Origin: Rhizobium sp. C1
GTDB lineage: Bacteria > Pseudomonadota > Alphaproteobacteria > Rhizobiales > Rhizobiaceae
Reading direction: 5' to 3'
DNA: 64,000 bases
Assembly: GCF_021026335.1 (NCBI RefSeq)
Contig: NZ_JAJNCY010000009.1
Location: 115,993 to 179,992, forward strand
In this document: piece after piece, positions 45,073 through 53,437 of the stretch
Layout: every line of letters starts with the position of its first letter
Position numbering within the stretch: position 1 is the stretch's first letter
The notes under the pieces: generated by a model
What the model was told of the DNA's origin: nothing
The model's input: the letters and a program-made list of their open reading frames with translations, nothing else
Database searches by the model: none
Made by a program: the position numbers and the translations under genes

Positions 45073-46230
45073 ATGGCAATTCGAACCGATTTTGCCGAGG
45101 GTGCCTTTGCGCCCTCGCACAGGGCAGACATGGCCGAAGCACTGGCAACGGCCTCAGGCGCGCGCATCGACGTCAACCGGCGGCGTGGCCGCGCCGCCGC
45201 TCTCAACATGGCCGGCCGGTTCGAGGCGCTGGAGCGGACCCGGACAGACGATGGCTGGGATATTCCCGAAGAATTGCCGCCGTTCAACACTGAAGTGCAA
45301 GTGGAAAAGCCGCGCACGGCGCTGACGCGCAACGAGTCGCCGGACATTCCCTTCGACCGTTCTATCAACCCCTATCGCGGCTGCGAGCATGGCTGCATCT
45401 ATTGTTTCGCGCGGCCTTCGCATTCCTATATGGGGCTTTCGGCCGGCCTCGATTTCGAGGCCAAGCTGTTCGCGAAGCCTGATATCGCCAAGCTGCTGGA
45501 GCGCGAGCTTTCCAAGCCCGGCTACAAGCCACGGCCCATCGCCATCGGCACCAATACGGACCCCTATCAGCCCATCGAGAAGGAATGGCGGATCATGCGT
45601 CAGGTTCTCGAAGTGCTGGAAGCGGCGCACCATCCCGTGACCATCGTGACGAAATCGGCGCTGGTGACACGCGACATCGATATTCTGAGCCGCATGGCGA
45701 AGGAAGGTCTCGCCAAGGTCGCTCTCTCGGTGACGACACTGGACCGGGCACTGGCGCGGGCCATGGAGCCCCGCGCGGCAACACCGGCCAAGCGTCTTGA
45801 GGCGATCAAGGAACTCTCGGAAGCCGGTATTCCGGTCGGTGCGATGATGGCGCCGATCATTCCGGGTCTCACCGACCACGAGATCGAGCGGGTTCTGGAT
45901 AGCGTCAAAACCGCAGGCGCCCGGGAAGCGAATTACGTGCTGCTGCGTCTGCCTTTCGAGGTCAGCCCGCTCTTTCGCGACTGGCTGCTGCGGAACTATC
46001 CGGACCGCTATCGCCATGTCATGTCGCTCATACGCTCCATGCGCGACGGCAAGGATTATGACGCGGAATTCGGCAAGAGGATGAAGGGCGCCGGTCCTTA
46101 TGCCTGGCAGATCCATCGCCGCTTCCAGATGGCCTGCAAGCGGCTCGGCCTCGACCAGCAGCGCCTGCCCTTGCGCGACGATTTGTTTGTCCCGCCATCT
46201 GGCGCGGGCGTCCAGCTGTCGCTCCTTTGA
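45073..46230 (+). CDS. PA0069 family radical SAM protein (SplB-like)
   Basis: 385-residue protein with the radical SAM cluster motif CxxxCxxC as CEHGCIYC at 104-111, preceded by SINPYRGC as in spore photoproduct lyase-like proteins. ALVTRDIDILSRMA, GLAKVALSVTTLD and PIIPGLTDHEIERVLD (core) are typical of the family. The activity is not established; the resemblance to SplB makes DNA repair a possibility, and the candidate SOS box upstream would fit that. ATG at 45073 follows GGAGGGA. Confidence 0.85.
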   Translation: MAIRTDFAEGAFAPSHRADMAEALATASGARIDVNRRRGRAAALNMAGRFEALERTRTDDGWDIPEELPPFNTEVQVEKPRTALTRNESPDIPFDRSINPYRGCEHGCIYCFARPSHSYMGLSAGLDFEAKLFAKPDIAKLLERELSKPGYKPRPIAIGTNTDPYQPIEKEWRIMRQVLEVLEAAHHPVTIVTKSALVTRDIDILSRMAKEGLAKVALSVTTLDRALARAMEPRAATPAKRLEAIKELSEAGIPVGAMMAPIIPGLTDHEIERVLDSVKTAGAREANYVLLRLPFEVSPLFRDWLLRNYPDRYRHVMSLIRSMRDGKDYDAEFGKRMKGAGPYAWQIHRRFQMACKRLGLDQQRLPLRDDLFVPPSGAGVQLSLL

Positions 46231-46238
46231 CATTTGAC

Positions 46239-46394
46239 GCAATTCCGGACGCGAAGCCGGCTCCCACTTTCGCTGGAATTGCTCTTTGCCCGCCGCAATT
46301 CCGGACGCGAAACCGGTTCCCACTTTCGCTGGAATTGCTCTTTGCCTGCCGCAATTCCGGACGCGAAACCGGTTCCCACTTTCGCTGGAATTGC
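46239..46394. repeat. Three tandem copies of a 56-base palindromic repeat
   Basis: Copies start at 46239, 46295 and 46351. Each begins GCAATTCCGGACGCGAA and ends 44 bases later with GGAATTGC, so every unit is itself an inverted repeat (GCAATTCC/GGAATTGC). Copies 2 and 3 share CGAAACCGGTTCCCACTTTC; copy 1 has CGAAGCCGGCTCCCAC. The spacers between the units are CTCTTTGCC(C/T)GCC. A diverged inverted copy lies at 47204. Confidence 0.9.
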
Positions 46395-46504
46395 TTGAAA
46401 ACCTCCAGTCGTCGCGATGGACCCCGCATCGTGACAACACCCCGGCGGACCGCCTATCTGCCGGGGACTTGCGGGGAATCGGCGCGGCATGCCAAAATCG
46501 CCGC

Positions 46505-47185
46505 ATGATCAAACGCCTGCCCGCCGATTCCCCCACTCTTTTCGCCCTTCCGGAGGGCCCCGATTTTGCCTTCGAGGAAATGGCACGGCGTGACGGCTTT
46601 CAATGCGTAGCCGGGGCCGATGAAGCCGGGCGCGGGCCGCTGGCCGGGCCCGTTGTCGCAGCCGCCGTCATCTTCCATGACAAGTCCACGCCGAAAGGCC
46701 TCAACGATTCGAAACAACTGAGCCTGGCGCAACGCGAATATCTGTTCGATGAGATCATGGCCACCGCCACGGTCGCTATCGCCTCATCCAGCGCGCCGAC
46801 GATCGACCGGATCGATATCCGCAAGGCCAGCCTCGACGCCATGCGCCGCGCGCTTCTTCTGCTGACCGTCCAGCCGGATTATGCACTGATCGACGGCCGC
46901 GATGTGCCAACCGGCCTGCATTGCCGCGGCAAGGCCGTGATCAAGGGCGATGCGCGATCGCTGTCGATTGCCGCGGCGTCGATCATCGCCAAGGTCACCC
47001 GCGACCGGATGATGGCGCGCGCCGGTCTGGTCTTTCCGGCCTACGGCTTCGAGCGTCATGCAGGCTATGCGACGGCAGAACACCGCGCGGCGATTACCAG
47101 GGCTGGCGGATGCATGCTGCACCGTTGGAGTTTCCGGCCCCTGCGGCAAGATGACAGCGCTGCGAACGCGGGCATCGCCGACTGA
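46505..47185 (+). CDS. rnhB: Ribonuclease HII
   Basis: 226-residue RNase HII that removes RNA from RNA-DNA hybrids, including single ribonucleotides. [19 protein letters not shown] carries D39 and E40; IDGRDVP gives the third acidic residue, and [17 protein letters not shown] and the GYATAEH motif follow. ATG at 46505 was chosen; the frame open upstream runs through the repeat array and is not coding. The gene is bracketed by inverted copies of the same repeat family. Confidence 0.95.
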   Translation: MIKRLPADSPTLFALPEGPDFAFEEMARRDGFQCVAGADEAGRGPLAGPVVAAAVIFHDKSTPKGLNDSKQLSLAQREYLFDEIMATATVAIASSSAPTIDRIDIRKASLDAMRRALLLLTVQPDYALIDGRDVPTGLHCRGKAVIKGDARSLSIAAASIIAKVTRDRMMARAGLVFPAYGFERHAGYATAEHRAAITRAGGCMLHRWSFRPLRQDDSAANAGIAD

Positions 47186-47203
47186 GCCGGGCGCCCGTCC
47201 TAG

Positions 47204-47253
47204 AGCGCGTCCGGCAAAAGTGCGTAACCGGTTTTGCGTCCGGACTGCGTAAA
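47204..47253. repeat. Diverged inverted copy of the dispersed palindromic repeat
   Basis: GTCCGGCAAAAGTGCG, then TAACCGGTTTTGCGTCCGGA, matches the reverse complement of the 56-base repeat units at 46239-46394 (shared core: AACCGGTTTxGCGTCCGGA). It lies 19 bases after the rnhB stop. Confidence 0.75.
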
Positions 47254-47257
47254 CGCA

Positions 47258-47282
47258 AAAGGCCGGCACTAGGCCGGCCTTT
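47258..47282. terminator. Bidirectional terminator between rnhB and the ATP synthase genes
   Basis: AAAGGCCGGC (47258-47267) and GCCGGCCTTT (47273-47282) form a perfect 10-base stem with a 5-base loop. A/T-rich ends on both sides allow it to serve rnhB on the plus strand and atpF on the minus strand. Confidence 0.8.
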
Positions 47283-47305
47283 GCCATTCTCATCGAACTG
47301 ATTGA

Positions 47306-47797
47306 TCAGTTCAAACGGGTGCGAACCTGTTCGATCGCGTTCTGGAAGAGCGCATCGCCGGTGGCGCCGGTTGCCTTTTCGGCAGCAACCTTCTGAGCAG
47401 CAGCAATCGCGATATCCACGGCAGCTGAGCGAACGGCATTGATCGCATCGGCTTCGGCCTGCTTGATCTTCTGCTCGGACAGCTGGTTGCGGCGGGCAAC
47501 ATAGTCCTCCGTCTTGCGCTTGGCGTCTTCGGCAAGAGCAGCGGCTTCGCGCTTGGCGGCAGCAACGATGTGCTCTGCTTCAGCTTCGGCTTCCTTGCGC
47601 TTGCGCTGGTATTCGGCCAGCAGCGCCTGTGCCTCTTCGCGAAGACGAGCAGCTTCGGCCAGATGTGCCTTGATGTCGTCAGCGCGCTTGTCAAGCGCCT
47701 TGCCGATCGTGCCCGGAACCTTGAGGTAAACCACCAGGCCCAGGAAGAGCAGCAGCGATACAAAGGCCCAAAGAGTTGCCCAATCTGTTGCGTTCAT
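47306..47797 (-). CDS. atpF: F0F1 ATP synthase subunit b
   Basis: 163-residue membrane-anchored stalk subunit with one N-terminal helix (LWAFVSLLLFLGLVVYLKVPG) and a long Ala/Glu/Lys-rich coiled coil (LAEAARLREEAQALLAEYQRKRKEAE). It pairs with the b' subunit encoded just upstream; alphaproteobacteria and phototrophs use such b/b' heterodimers. Last gene of the F0 operon, 13 bases after b'. Confidence 0.93.
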   Translation of the reverse strand: MNATDWATLWAFVSLLLFLGLVVYLKVPGTIGKALDKRADDIKAHLAEAARLREEAQALLAEYQRKRKEAEAEAEHIVAAAKREAAALAEDAKRKTEDYVARRNQLSEQKIKQAEADAINAVRSAAVDIAIAAAQKVAAEKATGATGDALFQNAIEQVRTRLN

Positions 47798-47810
47798 CGA
47801 AGAACCCTCC

Positions 47811-48383
47811 TCAGTTGCCTGCGGCCGACTTGACGGCGGCAGCGGCTTCCGCGCTCGTCAGCTCGACGCCAACGACCTGACGGACGATTTCGGTTACGGT
47901 TTCTTCGGCAATCGAACCGACTTCTGCGAGTGCCGCAGACTTGATCGATGCGATGTGCTGTTCAGCAGCAGCAAGCTTCTGGGACAGGCTGGCCTCAACA
48001 GCAGCGCGTTCCTTTTCGGCCTCGGCCTTGACGACAGCGGCGGCTTCAGCAGCGATGCTGCCGGCCTTTGCGCGGGCGTCGGCGAGTTCCTTTTCGAAGG
48101 CAGCAACCGCTGCATCCGATTCAGCCTTCATGCGAGACGCTTCGTCGAGGTCGCGCGCAATCCGGTCCTGGCGATCTTCGAGGATCGCACCGATGCGAGG
48201 CGCAACCGCGCGGGAAATGATCAGGTAGAAAATCCCGAACGTAATCGCCAGCCAGAGGATCTGGGAGCCGAAGTAGTGCGGGTTGAACGGCGGAAAACCG
48301 CCTTCGTGGCCGGCCGCTTCCGCAGGAACCTGCGTTCCGGCTGCAGCTTCCGTTGACGCGGCAAAAGCCGATGTCACGAACAT
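47811..48383 (-). CDS. F0F1 ATP synthase subunit b'
   Basis: 190-residue second stalk subunit (AtpF2/AtpG). A short N-terminal extension rich in Ala (about 30 residues) precedes FNPHYFGSQILWLAITFGIFYLII, the membrane helix, and a coiled coil with RIGAILEDRQDRIARDLDEA. Start at 48383 chosen for GGAGGTG five bases upstream; nine codons of open frame lie before it. Forms the peripheral stalk with subunit b. Separated from atpE by a terminator-like hairpin. Confidence 0.92.
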   Translation of the reverse strand: MFVTSAFAASTEAAAGTQVPAEAAGHEGGFPPFNPHYFGSQILWLAITFGIFYLIISRAVAPRIGAILEDRQDRIARDLDEASRMKAESDAAVAAFEKELADARAKAGSIAAEAAAVVKAEAEKERAAVEASLSQKLAAAEQHIASIKSAALAEVGSIAEETVTEIVRQVVGVELTSAEAAAAVKSAAGN

Positions 48384-48410
48384 TGTCACCTCCAGGTGCG
48401 GATACGTCAT

Positions 48411-48453
48411 GAAAAAAGGGCCACGATGTTCGCCGCGCGAAGCCCGTGGCCCT
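48411..48453 (-). terminator. Intra-operon terminator after atpE
   Basis: On the minus strand AGGGCCACG (48445-48453 region) pairs with CGTGGCCCT (48417-48425), a 9-base stem, followed directly by TTTTTTC. It stands 20 bases after the atpE stop and before the b' gene, so partial termination would yield more subunit c than b. Confidence 0.75.
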
Positions 48454-48471
48454 CTTTGGATCGAAGAGGTA

Positions 48472-48696
48472 TCAGCCGAACAGGGCGAGCAGTGCTACGA
48501 GCAGCGAGAAGATGCCCAGAGCTTCCGTAACGGCGAAGCCGAAGATCAGGCGGCCGAACTGGCCGTCAGCAGCCGACGGGTTGCGCAGTGCGCCAGCGAG
48601 GTAGTTGCCGAAGATGGTGCCGAGGCCGATGCCAGCGCCGCCCATGCCGAGGCAAGCGATACCAGCGCCGATGTACTTTGCTGCTTGAGGATCCAT
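48472..48696 (-). CDS. atpE: F0F1 ATP synthase subunit c
   Basis: 74-residue proteolipid of the rotor ring. Two helices: [22 protein letters not shown] and [25 protein letters not shown], joined by the polar loop RNPSAADG. The ion-binding acid is E58 in FAVTEAL; no sodium-type motif (no Gln in helix 1 pairing with ES) is seen, so protons are the likely coupling ion. Followed by a terminator-like hairpin. Confidence 0.96.
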   Translation of the reverse strand: MDPQAAKYIGAGIACLGMGGAGIGLGTIFGNYLAGALRNPSAADGQFGRLIFGFAVTEALGIFSLLVALLALFG

Positions 48697-48777
48697 GTTC
48701 TACTCCTTGGAAATGGTTTTGTTGCGGCTTTAGACTGACGCCGATTTGGCGTCAACGTTTTTTTCCTTGCTTGCTGC

Positions 48778-49545
48778 TTAGTGCCCAGGATGCAAAGCGT
48801 CATTGAGGTACATGCAGGTCAGTACCGCAAAGACGTATGCCTGGAGGAACGCAACAAGGAATTCGAGACCGGTCAGCGCGACTGCCATCAGAAGCGGCAG
48901 AACAGCACCGGCGACGCCGATGGCGCCGAGCGAACCGAGCGAGAAGACGAAGCCCGCAAACACTTTCAGCGTGATGTGTCCGGCCAGCATGTTGGCGAAA
49001 AGACGAACCGACAGGCTGATCGGGCGGGACAGGAACGAGATCACTTCGATGGCGACGACGAGGGGCAGAAGAACGCCCGGAACACCACTCGGAACGAAGA
49101 GGTTCAGGAAGTGGAAGCCATGCTTGTAGAAGCCATAGACCACGACAAGGCCAATCACGAGAATGGCAAGCGCGAAAGTAACGATGATGTGGCTGGTGAC
49201 CGTGAAGAAGTACGGAATCATGCCGAGAAGGTTGGCAACCAGAATGAACATGAACAGCGAGAAGACCAGCGGGAAGAATTTCATCCCGTGGCTGCCGGCG
49301 CCGTCGCGCAGCATGTTGGCGACGAACTCGTAGCTCATTTCAGCCATAGACTGACCGCGACCCGGAACGAGGGAGCGGCTGGATGTGGTGAAATAAAGGA
49401 AGGCTGCGGCGGCCAGGACCGTCAGCACCATGAACAGCGAGGAATTGGTGAACGAGAGGTTCAGCCCGCCGAAATCGATGTGAAAGAGTTCCTTCAGATG
49501 GAACTGGTGGATCGGATCAACCTTGTCAGCTGCAGACACAGTCAA
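48778..49545 (-). CDS. atpB: F0F1 ATP synthase subunit a
   Basis: 255-residue membrane subunit that forms the proton half-channels. [31 protein letters not shown], then [18 protein letters not shown], where the arginine is the essential one opposite the c-ring acid, and the final helix with [20 protein letters not shown]. Between atpI (76 bases) and atpE (81 bases). Confidence 0.96.
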   Translation of the reverse strand: MTVSAADKVDPIHQFHLKELFHIDFGGLNLSFTNSSLFMVLTVLAAAAFLYFTTSSRSLVPGRGQSMAEMSYEFVANMLRDGAGSHGMKFFPLVFSLFMFILVANLLGMIPYFFTVTSHIIVTFALAILVIGLVVVYGFYKHGFHFLNLFVPSGVPGVLLPLVVAIEVISFLSRPISLSVRLFANMLAGHITLKVFAGFVFSLGSLGAIGVAGAVLPLLMAVALTGLEFLVAFLQAYVFAVLTCMYLNDALHPGH

Positions 49546-49621
49546 GTCTCTTTCGTTCTATCGCGACCCGTTTTGGGATCACGTCTTTTCATCATCATGC
49601 CGCGAGCTACGCCCGGACAGT

Positions 49622-49954
49622 TCATTTCGTGTCGTCGCGCTTCCGAGGCTGCGGTGTCGCCACCACGCCGAGCGCGCGCATTACATTCAGAACCGCTGCG
49701 CAGAACCCGAGGAGGAGGAAGACAATCATCCCCCAAGGCCCGGTTCCCGCCAGCGTATCGACGACATAACCGATCAGCGCGCCCACGAGGACGCCCGCAA
49801 TGAACTCGCTGGAAACCTTGATCGCCTGGGAATATGCGCTTTTATCCGCGCCCCTGGCCTTGTCCCCTGCCCTGTCAGCGGCCGTCTTTCGCTCTGCGAT
49901 GCGCTCGCCCAGATCGTTCAAGCGCTTGTCGAGACCGTTTTCCCCGTCATCCAT
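49622..49954 (-). CDS. atpI: ATP synthase assembly protein AtpI
   Basis: 110-residue protein with a charged N-terminus (DKRLNDLGERIAERKTAAD) and two membrane helices (EFIAGVLVGALIGYVVDTL, WGMIVFLLLGFCAAVLNVM). AtpI is the first gene of many F0 operons and helps assemble the c-ring or supply Mg. Its promoter lies about 100-130 bases upstream. Confidence 0.88.
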   Translation of the reverse strand: MDDGENGLDKRLNDLGERIAERKTAADRAGDKARGADKSAYSQAIKVSSEFIAGVLVGALIGYVVDTLAGTGPWGMIVFLLLGFCAAVLNVMRALGVVATPQPRKRDDTK

Positions 49955-50054
49955 CTTAAGCGCCCTCCACGGTCCGTGTTCGGCGAAACCCTCTCCGGTC
50001 GCGCCTCACGGCAGTTTTGCGGCGCCAGTATGGCCCGTTCCTCAATTCGCGCGC

Positions 50055-50083
50055 AACATAGTTTTGTGAACCCGTCTAGTCAA
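50055..50083 (-). promoter_or_regulatory. Promoter of the F0 ATP synthase operon
   Basis: On the minus strand TTGACT (-35, 50078-50083) and TATGTT (-10, 50055-50060) are exactly 17 bases apart, about 100 bases upstream of atpI. This is the best sigma-70 type match in the 257-base gap between atpI and the wall hydrolase gene. Confidence 0.65.
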
Positions 50084-50176
50084 GGCTGACAGGGAATGAA
50101 GCCTCAAAGAGTTTCTTATGGAAAATCAAATAGTTGCAAATGTGAGACGAAAGTTATTCTGAATCGGACCCTACAA

Positions 50177-50205
50177 GGGGGGCAAAAGGCCGCAGCCGAG
50201 CCCCC
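50177..50205 (-). terminator. Hairpin after the cell-wall hydrolase gene
   Basis: GGGGGC (50178-50183) and GCCCCC (50200-50205) pair around a 16-base loop directly after the stop at 50212. The minus-strand 3' side continues CCTTGTAGG, so the T-run is weak. Confidence 0.4.
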
Positions 50206-50211
50206 GTGAGC

Positions 50212-51408
50212 TCAGCTCCAGCCGCCATAACGGGTGCGATAGAAGATGTGATCGCCGATGCGGGCGACGCGGATCATGGTGCGCGCCCAGGCGGGATGCA
50301 CATAGGTCGCGTGGTAATGCGTGGCGGAACCGACTTCCGGCAGCCAGATCTTTCCGGCCGTCACTGCCATGGCGACATCCTTGGCGACCTTCCAGCTGTC
50401 ACGGTTCAGGATACGGTCAAGAAGGTTGTCGCAGGCGAAGGAGAACTGGCAGCGGTTCTTCCAGTCTTCGTTCTGGTAGACGACGTTGCAGATGGTCTTG
50501 GGATAGGCCGGATTGCGCACGCGGTTGAGAATGACCTGCGCGACGGCGGCCTGACCCTTGATCTCTTCCCCGCGGGCTTCGAAATAGATGCCGCGCGTCA
50601 GGCAGTCCTGTTCTTCGGCGGTGAAGACAATCGGGGGCAACGGGGTCGCGGCCCAGGCATGATCCTTGGGGCCGATCTCCGGCACGAAGCGGCCATCATC
50701 GGCATTCTGGTTCAGGATTGAGTCGAAGGGAGAGACGCGCGCATAGTCCGGGCCGGAATTGGCATAGGCGGTCGCCAGAATATCGGCGCGCTTGTTGTTG
50801 ACGAGGCCGGCGATTTCGGTCGGCACGCTGTCATCGACAGCCTGCGGCGCCTTCTTCACATAGAAGGTCTCGGCAATCTGCAATTCCTTGCCGGTGATCT
50901 TCGGCTTGACGAAGGCGAGCTCCTTGTCGAGCTTGCTGAGCGGCGTGAAGTTGAAGCTCGTGCGATCGAGGATGGAGCCGGCCGTGAAGGCTTTCGGCGG
51001 GGCTACCGGAATAATCGCCAGAATGCGGGACTTTTTAAGCCCGCGCGTCACGCGCGCCTCATCCGGCGTCGCATCGGCACTCTTCTTATCGTTGCTGAGC
51101 GCGACCTTGGTGCCATCAGGAAGGGCGAGACCGGCGCTGCCAGCAATGCTTCCCGTCTGCATCGGATCCTTATAGACGACATTGGCCTGCTGTATGGAGC
51201 CGGCGGGCGACCGGGTCAGCAGCATGTTCGCTCCGCCGCTGTTGAGGCCGGAGAGATAGGCCGCAATGTCGGAGCGTCCCGTTTCCGTGGGCAACGCCAT
51301 GTGCGCAGCGAGGCCCATGGCGGCAATCGTCAGCATCTTGCGGTTCACAAAGCCGCCAGCGCTCAGCGCAATCGCATTCCTACGCACGCACGCAACTCCA
51401 AACTGCAT
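50212..51408 (-). CDS. Cell wall hydrolase, SleB family
   Basis: 398-residue envelope protein. N-terminal hydrophobic stretch KMLTIAAMGLAAHMALP (about 24-40) is probably a signal or anchor, followed by a long low-conservation region, then a C-terminal Hydrolase_2/SleB domain (about 265-398) with LTRGIYFEARGEEIKGQAAVAQVILNR (core: GIYFEARGEEIKGQAAVAQV), CNVVYQ, CQFSFACD and ATHYHATYVHPAWA. Such enzymes are lytic transglycosylase-like peptidoglycan hydrolases. An inverted TTAACC/GGTTAA pair is found upstream. Start ATG at 51408; the second ATG (about 51336) also precedes the hydrophobic stretch. Confidence 0.87.
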   Translation of the reverse strand: MQFGVACVRRNAIALSAGGFVNRKMLTIAAMGLAAHMALPTETGRSDIAAYLSGLNSGGANMLLTRSPAGSIQQANVVYKDPMQTGSIAGSAGLALPDGTKVALSNDKKSADATPDEARVTRGLKKSRILAIIPVAPPKAFTAGSILDRTSFNFTPLSKLDKELAFVKPKITGKELQIAETFYVKKAPQAVDDSVPTEIAGLVNNKRADILATAYANSGPDYARVSPFDSILNQNADDGRFVPEIGPKDHAWAATPLPPIVFTAEEQDCLTRGIYFEARGEEIKGQAAVAQVILNRVRNPAYPKTICNVVYQNEDWKNRCQFSFACDNLLDRILNRDSWKVAKDVAMAVTAGKIWLPEVGSATHYHATYVHPAWARTMIRVARIGDHIFYRTRYGGWS

Positions 51409-51435
51409 GTCTTCGATGCAGTTGAAAATGCATTA

Positions 51436-51456
51436 TTAACCTTGATACTTGGTTAA
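51436..51456. promoter_or_regulatory. Inverted repeat upstream of the wall hydrolase
   Basis: TTAACC-N9-GGTTAA. TTAACC is also a CtrA half-site, but the two halves face each other and are not the TTAA-N7-TTAA arrangement, so the binding protein is unknown. It lies 28 bases before the start codon. Confidence 0.35.
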
Positions 51457-51505
51457 CGCCGCCTCGGAGCGCAATGCGGCCCCGAAGCGATTGCCCTCGC
51501 CAACG

Positions 51506-53407
51506 TCAGATCACGACCTGCGATCCGAGTTCGACGACGCGGTTTGACGGCAGACGGAAATAGTCGGACGGGCGCGTCGCGGTGTTGGCCAGCGCGATGA
51601 AGAGCTTGTCCTGCCAGAGCGGCATGCCGCCATCCGGGCTTGCCAGCAGCTGCCGTCGGCCGAGATAGAACGAGGTCGACATGATCTCGAACTTCATGCC
51701 CTCCTTGCGGATACGCCCCAGTGTCTTGGTGATGTCCGGCATTTCCATGAAGCCGAAGCGGACTTCGAGGCTGGTGAACCGGTCGGACAGATGGGAGAGC
51801 GAATAGCGGATATCGTCCGGCACATAGGGCTTGTTGGCCGTGCGCACCGACAGGATGATGTTCTGCTTGTGCAGCACGTGGTTGTGCTTGATGTTGTGCA
51901 GCAGCGTTGCCGGTGCGAAGCCCGGATCCGACGTCAGGAAGATGGCCGTGCCGGGCACGGTAGCCGGCGCATGCTCGCTTTCGCGGCTCACCATCTCGAT
52001 GAACTTGTCGATCGGGATATTGTTGGCCTTGGCCTTTTCCGCCAGGATGCGGCTGCCGCGGCGCCAGGTCCACATAACGATGACGATGCCGGCAGCAATC
52101 AGGATCGGGACATAGCCGCCGTCATGGATCTTGAAGAGGTTCGCGCCCAGGAAGACAAGCTCCAGAAGCAGAAGCGGCAGCAGGCCCGCAATGGCGGCTG
52201 CAAGGCTCCAGTGCCATTGCTTGCGGACGAATTCGAAAGCCATGACCGTGGTGATCGTCATCGCGCCGGTGACCGAAATGCCATAGGCGGTGGCCAACGC
52301 ATCGGAACTGCGGAAACCGAGAACCAGGAACACGACGCCGATCATCAGGATGATATTGACCCCCGGCAGGAAGATCTGGCCGGTATGGGTTTCGGATGTA
52401 TGCTGGATTTCCATGCGCGGCAGGAAGTTCAGGTGGATCGCCTGACGCACCAGCGAGAAGGCCCCCGTGATCACGGCCTGGCTGGCGATGATGGTCGCAG
52501 CCGTCGCCAGAATGACCGCCGGCAACAGCGCCCAGGAGGGGAACATCAGGAAGAACGGATTTTCGGCCGCTTCCGGATGTTTCAAAATGAATGCGCCCTG
52601 GCCCAGATAGTTGAGCATCAGCGCAGGGAAGACGAGTGCAAACCAGGCGAGCTGGATTGGCCGGCGGCCGAAATGGCCAAGGTCGGCATAAAGCGCTTCC
52701 GCGCCCGTGACCGTCAGGAACACGGCACCCAGAACGACGACGCCGAGCCATTGTTCGCGAAACAGGAAGGTTGCCGCATGATAGGGATTGAGAGCTGTGA
52801 AAATCGTCAGGTCGTCGGCGATGTGAACGATGCCGATGACGCCCATGACGAGGAACCAGATCGCCGTGATCGGACCGAAAAAGGCCGAGACTGCGCCGGT
52901 CCCGCGCGACTGGACCAGAAACAGCGCGATCAGGATCGTCAGCGATAGAGGCAGGACGAATTCCTTCAATTCCGGCGTCACGAGCTGCAGGCCTTCGACA
53001 GCCGAGAGCACCGATAGCGCCGGCGTGATCATGGAATCGCCGAGGAACAGCGCGGAGCCGGCGATGCCCATGAAGAACAGCACGGCGGCATGGCCATTGG
53101 CGGTCTTCATCAGCAGGGCGAGCAGCGACAGCGTGCCGCCTTCACCGCCGTTGTCGGCGCGCAGCAGGAAGAGCACGTATTTCAGCGTCACGATGATGGT
53201 CAAAGTCCACAGCATCAGCGAGATGATGCCGACGACTTCGCCCCGGTCGATGCCGTCCACCGAAACAGGCCGCAGCGCTTCCTTGAAAGCGTAGAGCGGG
53301 CTGGTGCCGATGTCGCCATAGACGACGCCGACAGAGCCGAGCGCCAGCGTCAGCAGACTTTTCAGACCAGAAGGCCCCTGTTGTTCATTATCAACCGAAT
53401 TGCTCAT
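51506..53407 (-). CDS. kup: Kup potassium uptake transporter
   Basis: 633-residue K+/H+ symporter with about 12 helices in the first 450 residues and a cytoplasmic C-terminal domain. [25 protein letters not shown] is the Kup signature (core: [17 protein letters not shown]); [31 protein letters not shown] and [18 protein letters not shown] follow. Rhizobia often carry more than one kup. It starts 30 bases after corA, so the two are probably one operon. Confidence 0.95.
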   Translation of the reverse strand: MSNSVDNEQQGPSGLKSLLTLALGSVGVVYGDIGTSPLYAFKEALRPVSVDGIDRGEVVGIISLMLWTLTIIVTLKYVLFLLRADNGGEGGTLSLLALLMKTANGHAAVLFFMGIAGSALFLGDSMITPALSVLSAVEGLQLVTPELKEFVLPLSLTILIALFLVQSRGTGAVSAFFGPITAIWFLVMGVIGIVHIADDLTIFTALNPYHAATFLFREQWLGVVVLGAVFLTVTGAEALYADLGHFGRRPIQLAWFALVFPALMLNYLGQGAFILKHPEAAENPFFLMFPSWALLPAVILATAATIIASQAVITGAFSLVRQAIHLNFLPRMEIQHTSETHTGQIFLPGVNIILMIGVVFLVLGFRSSDALATAYGISVTGAMTITTVMAFEFVRKQWHWSLAAAIAGLLPLLLLELVFLGANLFKIHDGGYVPILIAAGIVIVMWTWRRGSRILAEKAKANNIPIDKFIEMVSRESEHAPATVPGTAIFLTSDPGFAPATLLHNIKHNHVLHKQNIILSVRTANKPYVPDDIRYSLSHLSDRFTSLEVRFGFMEMPDITKTLGRIRKEGMKFEIMSTSFYLGRRQLLASPDGGMPLWQDKLFIALANTATRPSDYFRLPSNRVVELGSQVVI

Positions 53408-53437
53408 ATTGAACCTTCACGCTCCGGCCCGTGAGAC

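Noticed and set aside
46239..46394. CRISPR array
   Set aside because: The three units are contiguous 56-base copies with nearly identical spacers and no cas genes; it is a tandem palindromic repeat.
46286..46504. N-terminal extension of RNase HII through the repeats
   Set aside because: The frame is open only because the 56-base repeats happen to lack stops; the conserved protein begins at 46505.
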